This document shows, one piece after another, positions 13,364 through 13,424 of a DNA stretch of 13,424 bases. Numbering within the stretch: position 1 is the stretch's first letter; each line of letters starts with the position of its first letter. Made by a program: the position numbers and the translations under genes. The DNA comes from CANKHA01 sp034668785 (GTDB lineage: Bacteria; Pseudomonadota; Alphaproteobacteria; Rhizobiales; Xanthobacteraceae): the NCBI GenBank assembly GCA_034668785.1, contig JAXDOS010000095.1:1-13424 (forward strand). Reading direction: 5' to 3'. The notes below the pieces were generated by a model. The model did no database searches, had not been told where the DNA came from, and saw only the letters and a program-made list of their open reading frames with translations.

Positions 13364-13424
13364 ATGCTCATCACCATCTGCCGCCTCTATGACAGCTTCG
13401 ACGATGCAACGCAGACCGTGAACG
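13364..13424 (+). CDS. N-terminal fragment of unknown protein
   Basis: An ATG at 13364, with TGGAGGA 7 bases upstream, opens MLITICRLYDSFDDATQTVN and runs off the window. The start (LITI-RLYDS-DDA) resembles alphaproteobacterial proteins with a general-stress 17M-like domain, but 20 codons are too few to be sure. Confidence 0.5.
   Translation, partial: MLITICRLYDSFDDATQTVN

Noticed and set aside
1..13424. CRISPR array, tRNA or rRNA genes
   Set aside because: No regularly spaced short repeats other than the coding 144-bp units, and no TTCGAAT-type T-arm with a matching acceptor; the TTCGAACC strings belong to the riboswitches.

Overview
The window looks like chromosomal DNA of an alphaproteobacterium of the Hyphomicrobiales (Bradyrhizobium / Xanthobacteraceae type). 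This rests on the GC-rich codon use, the thiC and pirin protein types, a Bug-type solute-binding protein, DUF2188 and DUF2277 proteins, and three kinds of short palindromic repeat of the sort scattered through rhizobial genomes. No phage, plasmid or CRISPR functions are visible.

Layout. Positions 2-469 are the C-terminal end of a large FG-GAP/VCBS-type repeat protein with a 144-bp internal period. Positions 527-4217 are a thiamine-biosynthesis region. A promoter, a TPP riboswitch and a small membrane-protein gene (1740-2281) lead into thiC (2307-4217). The same promoter-riboswitch-membrane gene module occurs a second time upstream (527-about 835), where the gene is frameshifted and the aptamer is altered in its CUGAGA box. 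A complete LpxO/AspH-like dioxygenase gene (860-1708) lies between the two modules. thiC carries an in-frame palindromic repeat near its 3' end. Positions 4393-6445 hold three hypothetical genes: two membrane proteins and one small secreted protein.

Positions 6446-7479 are about 1 kb without a believable protein gene. In order they hold a terminal-inverted-repeat element (6511-6682), a sigma70-like promoter with a dyad in its spacer (6705-6731), a GC-rich stretch packed with strong stems that I interpret as a candidate large structured RNA or RNA-like dispersed element (about 6738-7194), and a 168-bp palindromic repeat (7219-7386). This is the least explained part of the window.

Positions 7480-13424 are ordinary accessory and housekeeping genes: an exported DUF1134-like protein, an NTF2-like (DUF4440) protein, a DUF2188 protein, a tripartite-tricarboxylate-type binding protein, a four-helix membrane protein, a DUF2277 protein, a CvpA-family protein, a six-cysteine exported protein, a small membrane protein, a pirin with all four metal ligands, and the first 20 codons of a further gene. 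Only the thiamine block reads as a clear functional unit: TPP would repress the membrane gene and thiC through the intact riboswitch, while the upstream copy may now drive, or fail to regulate, the dioxygenase gene.
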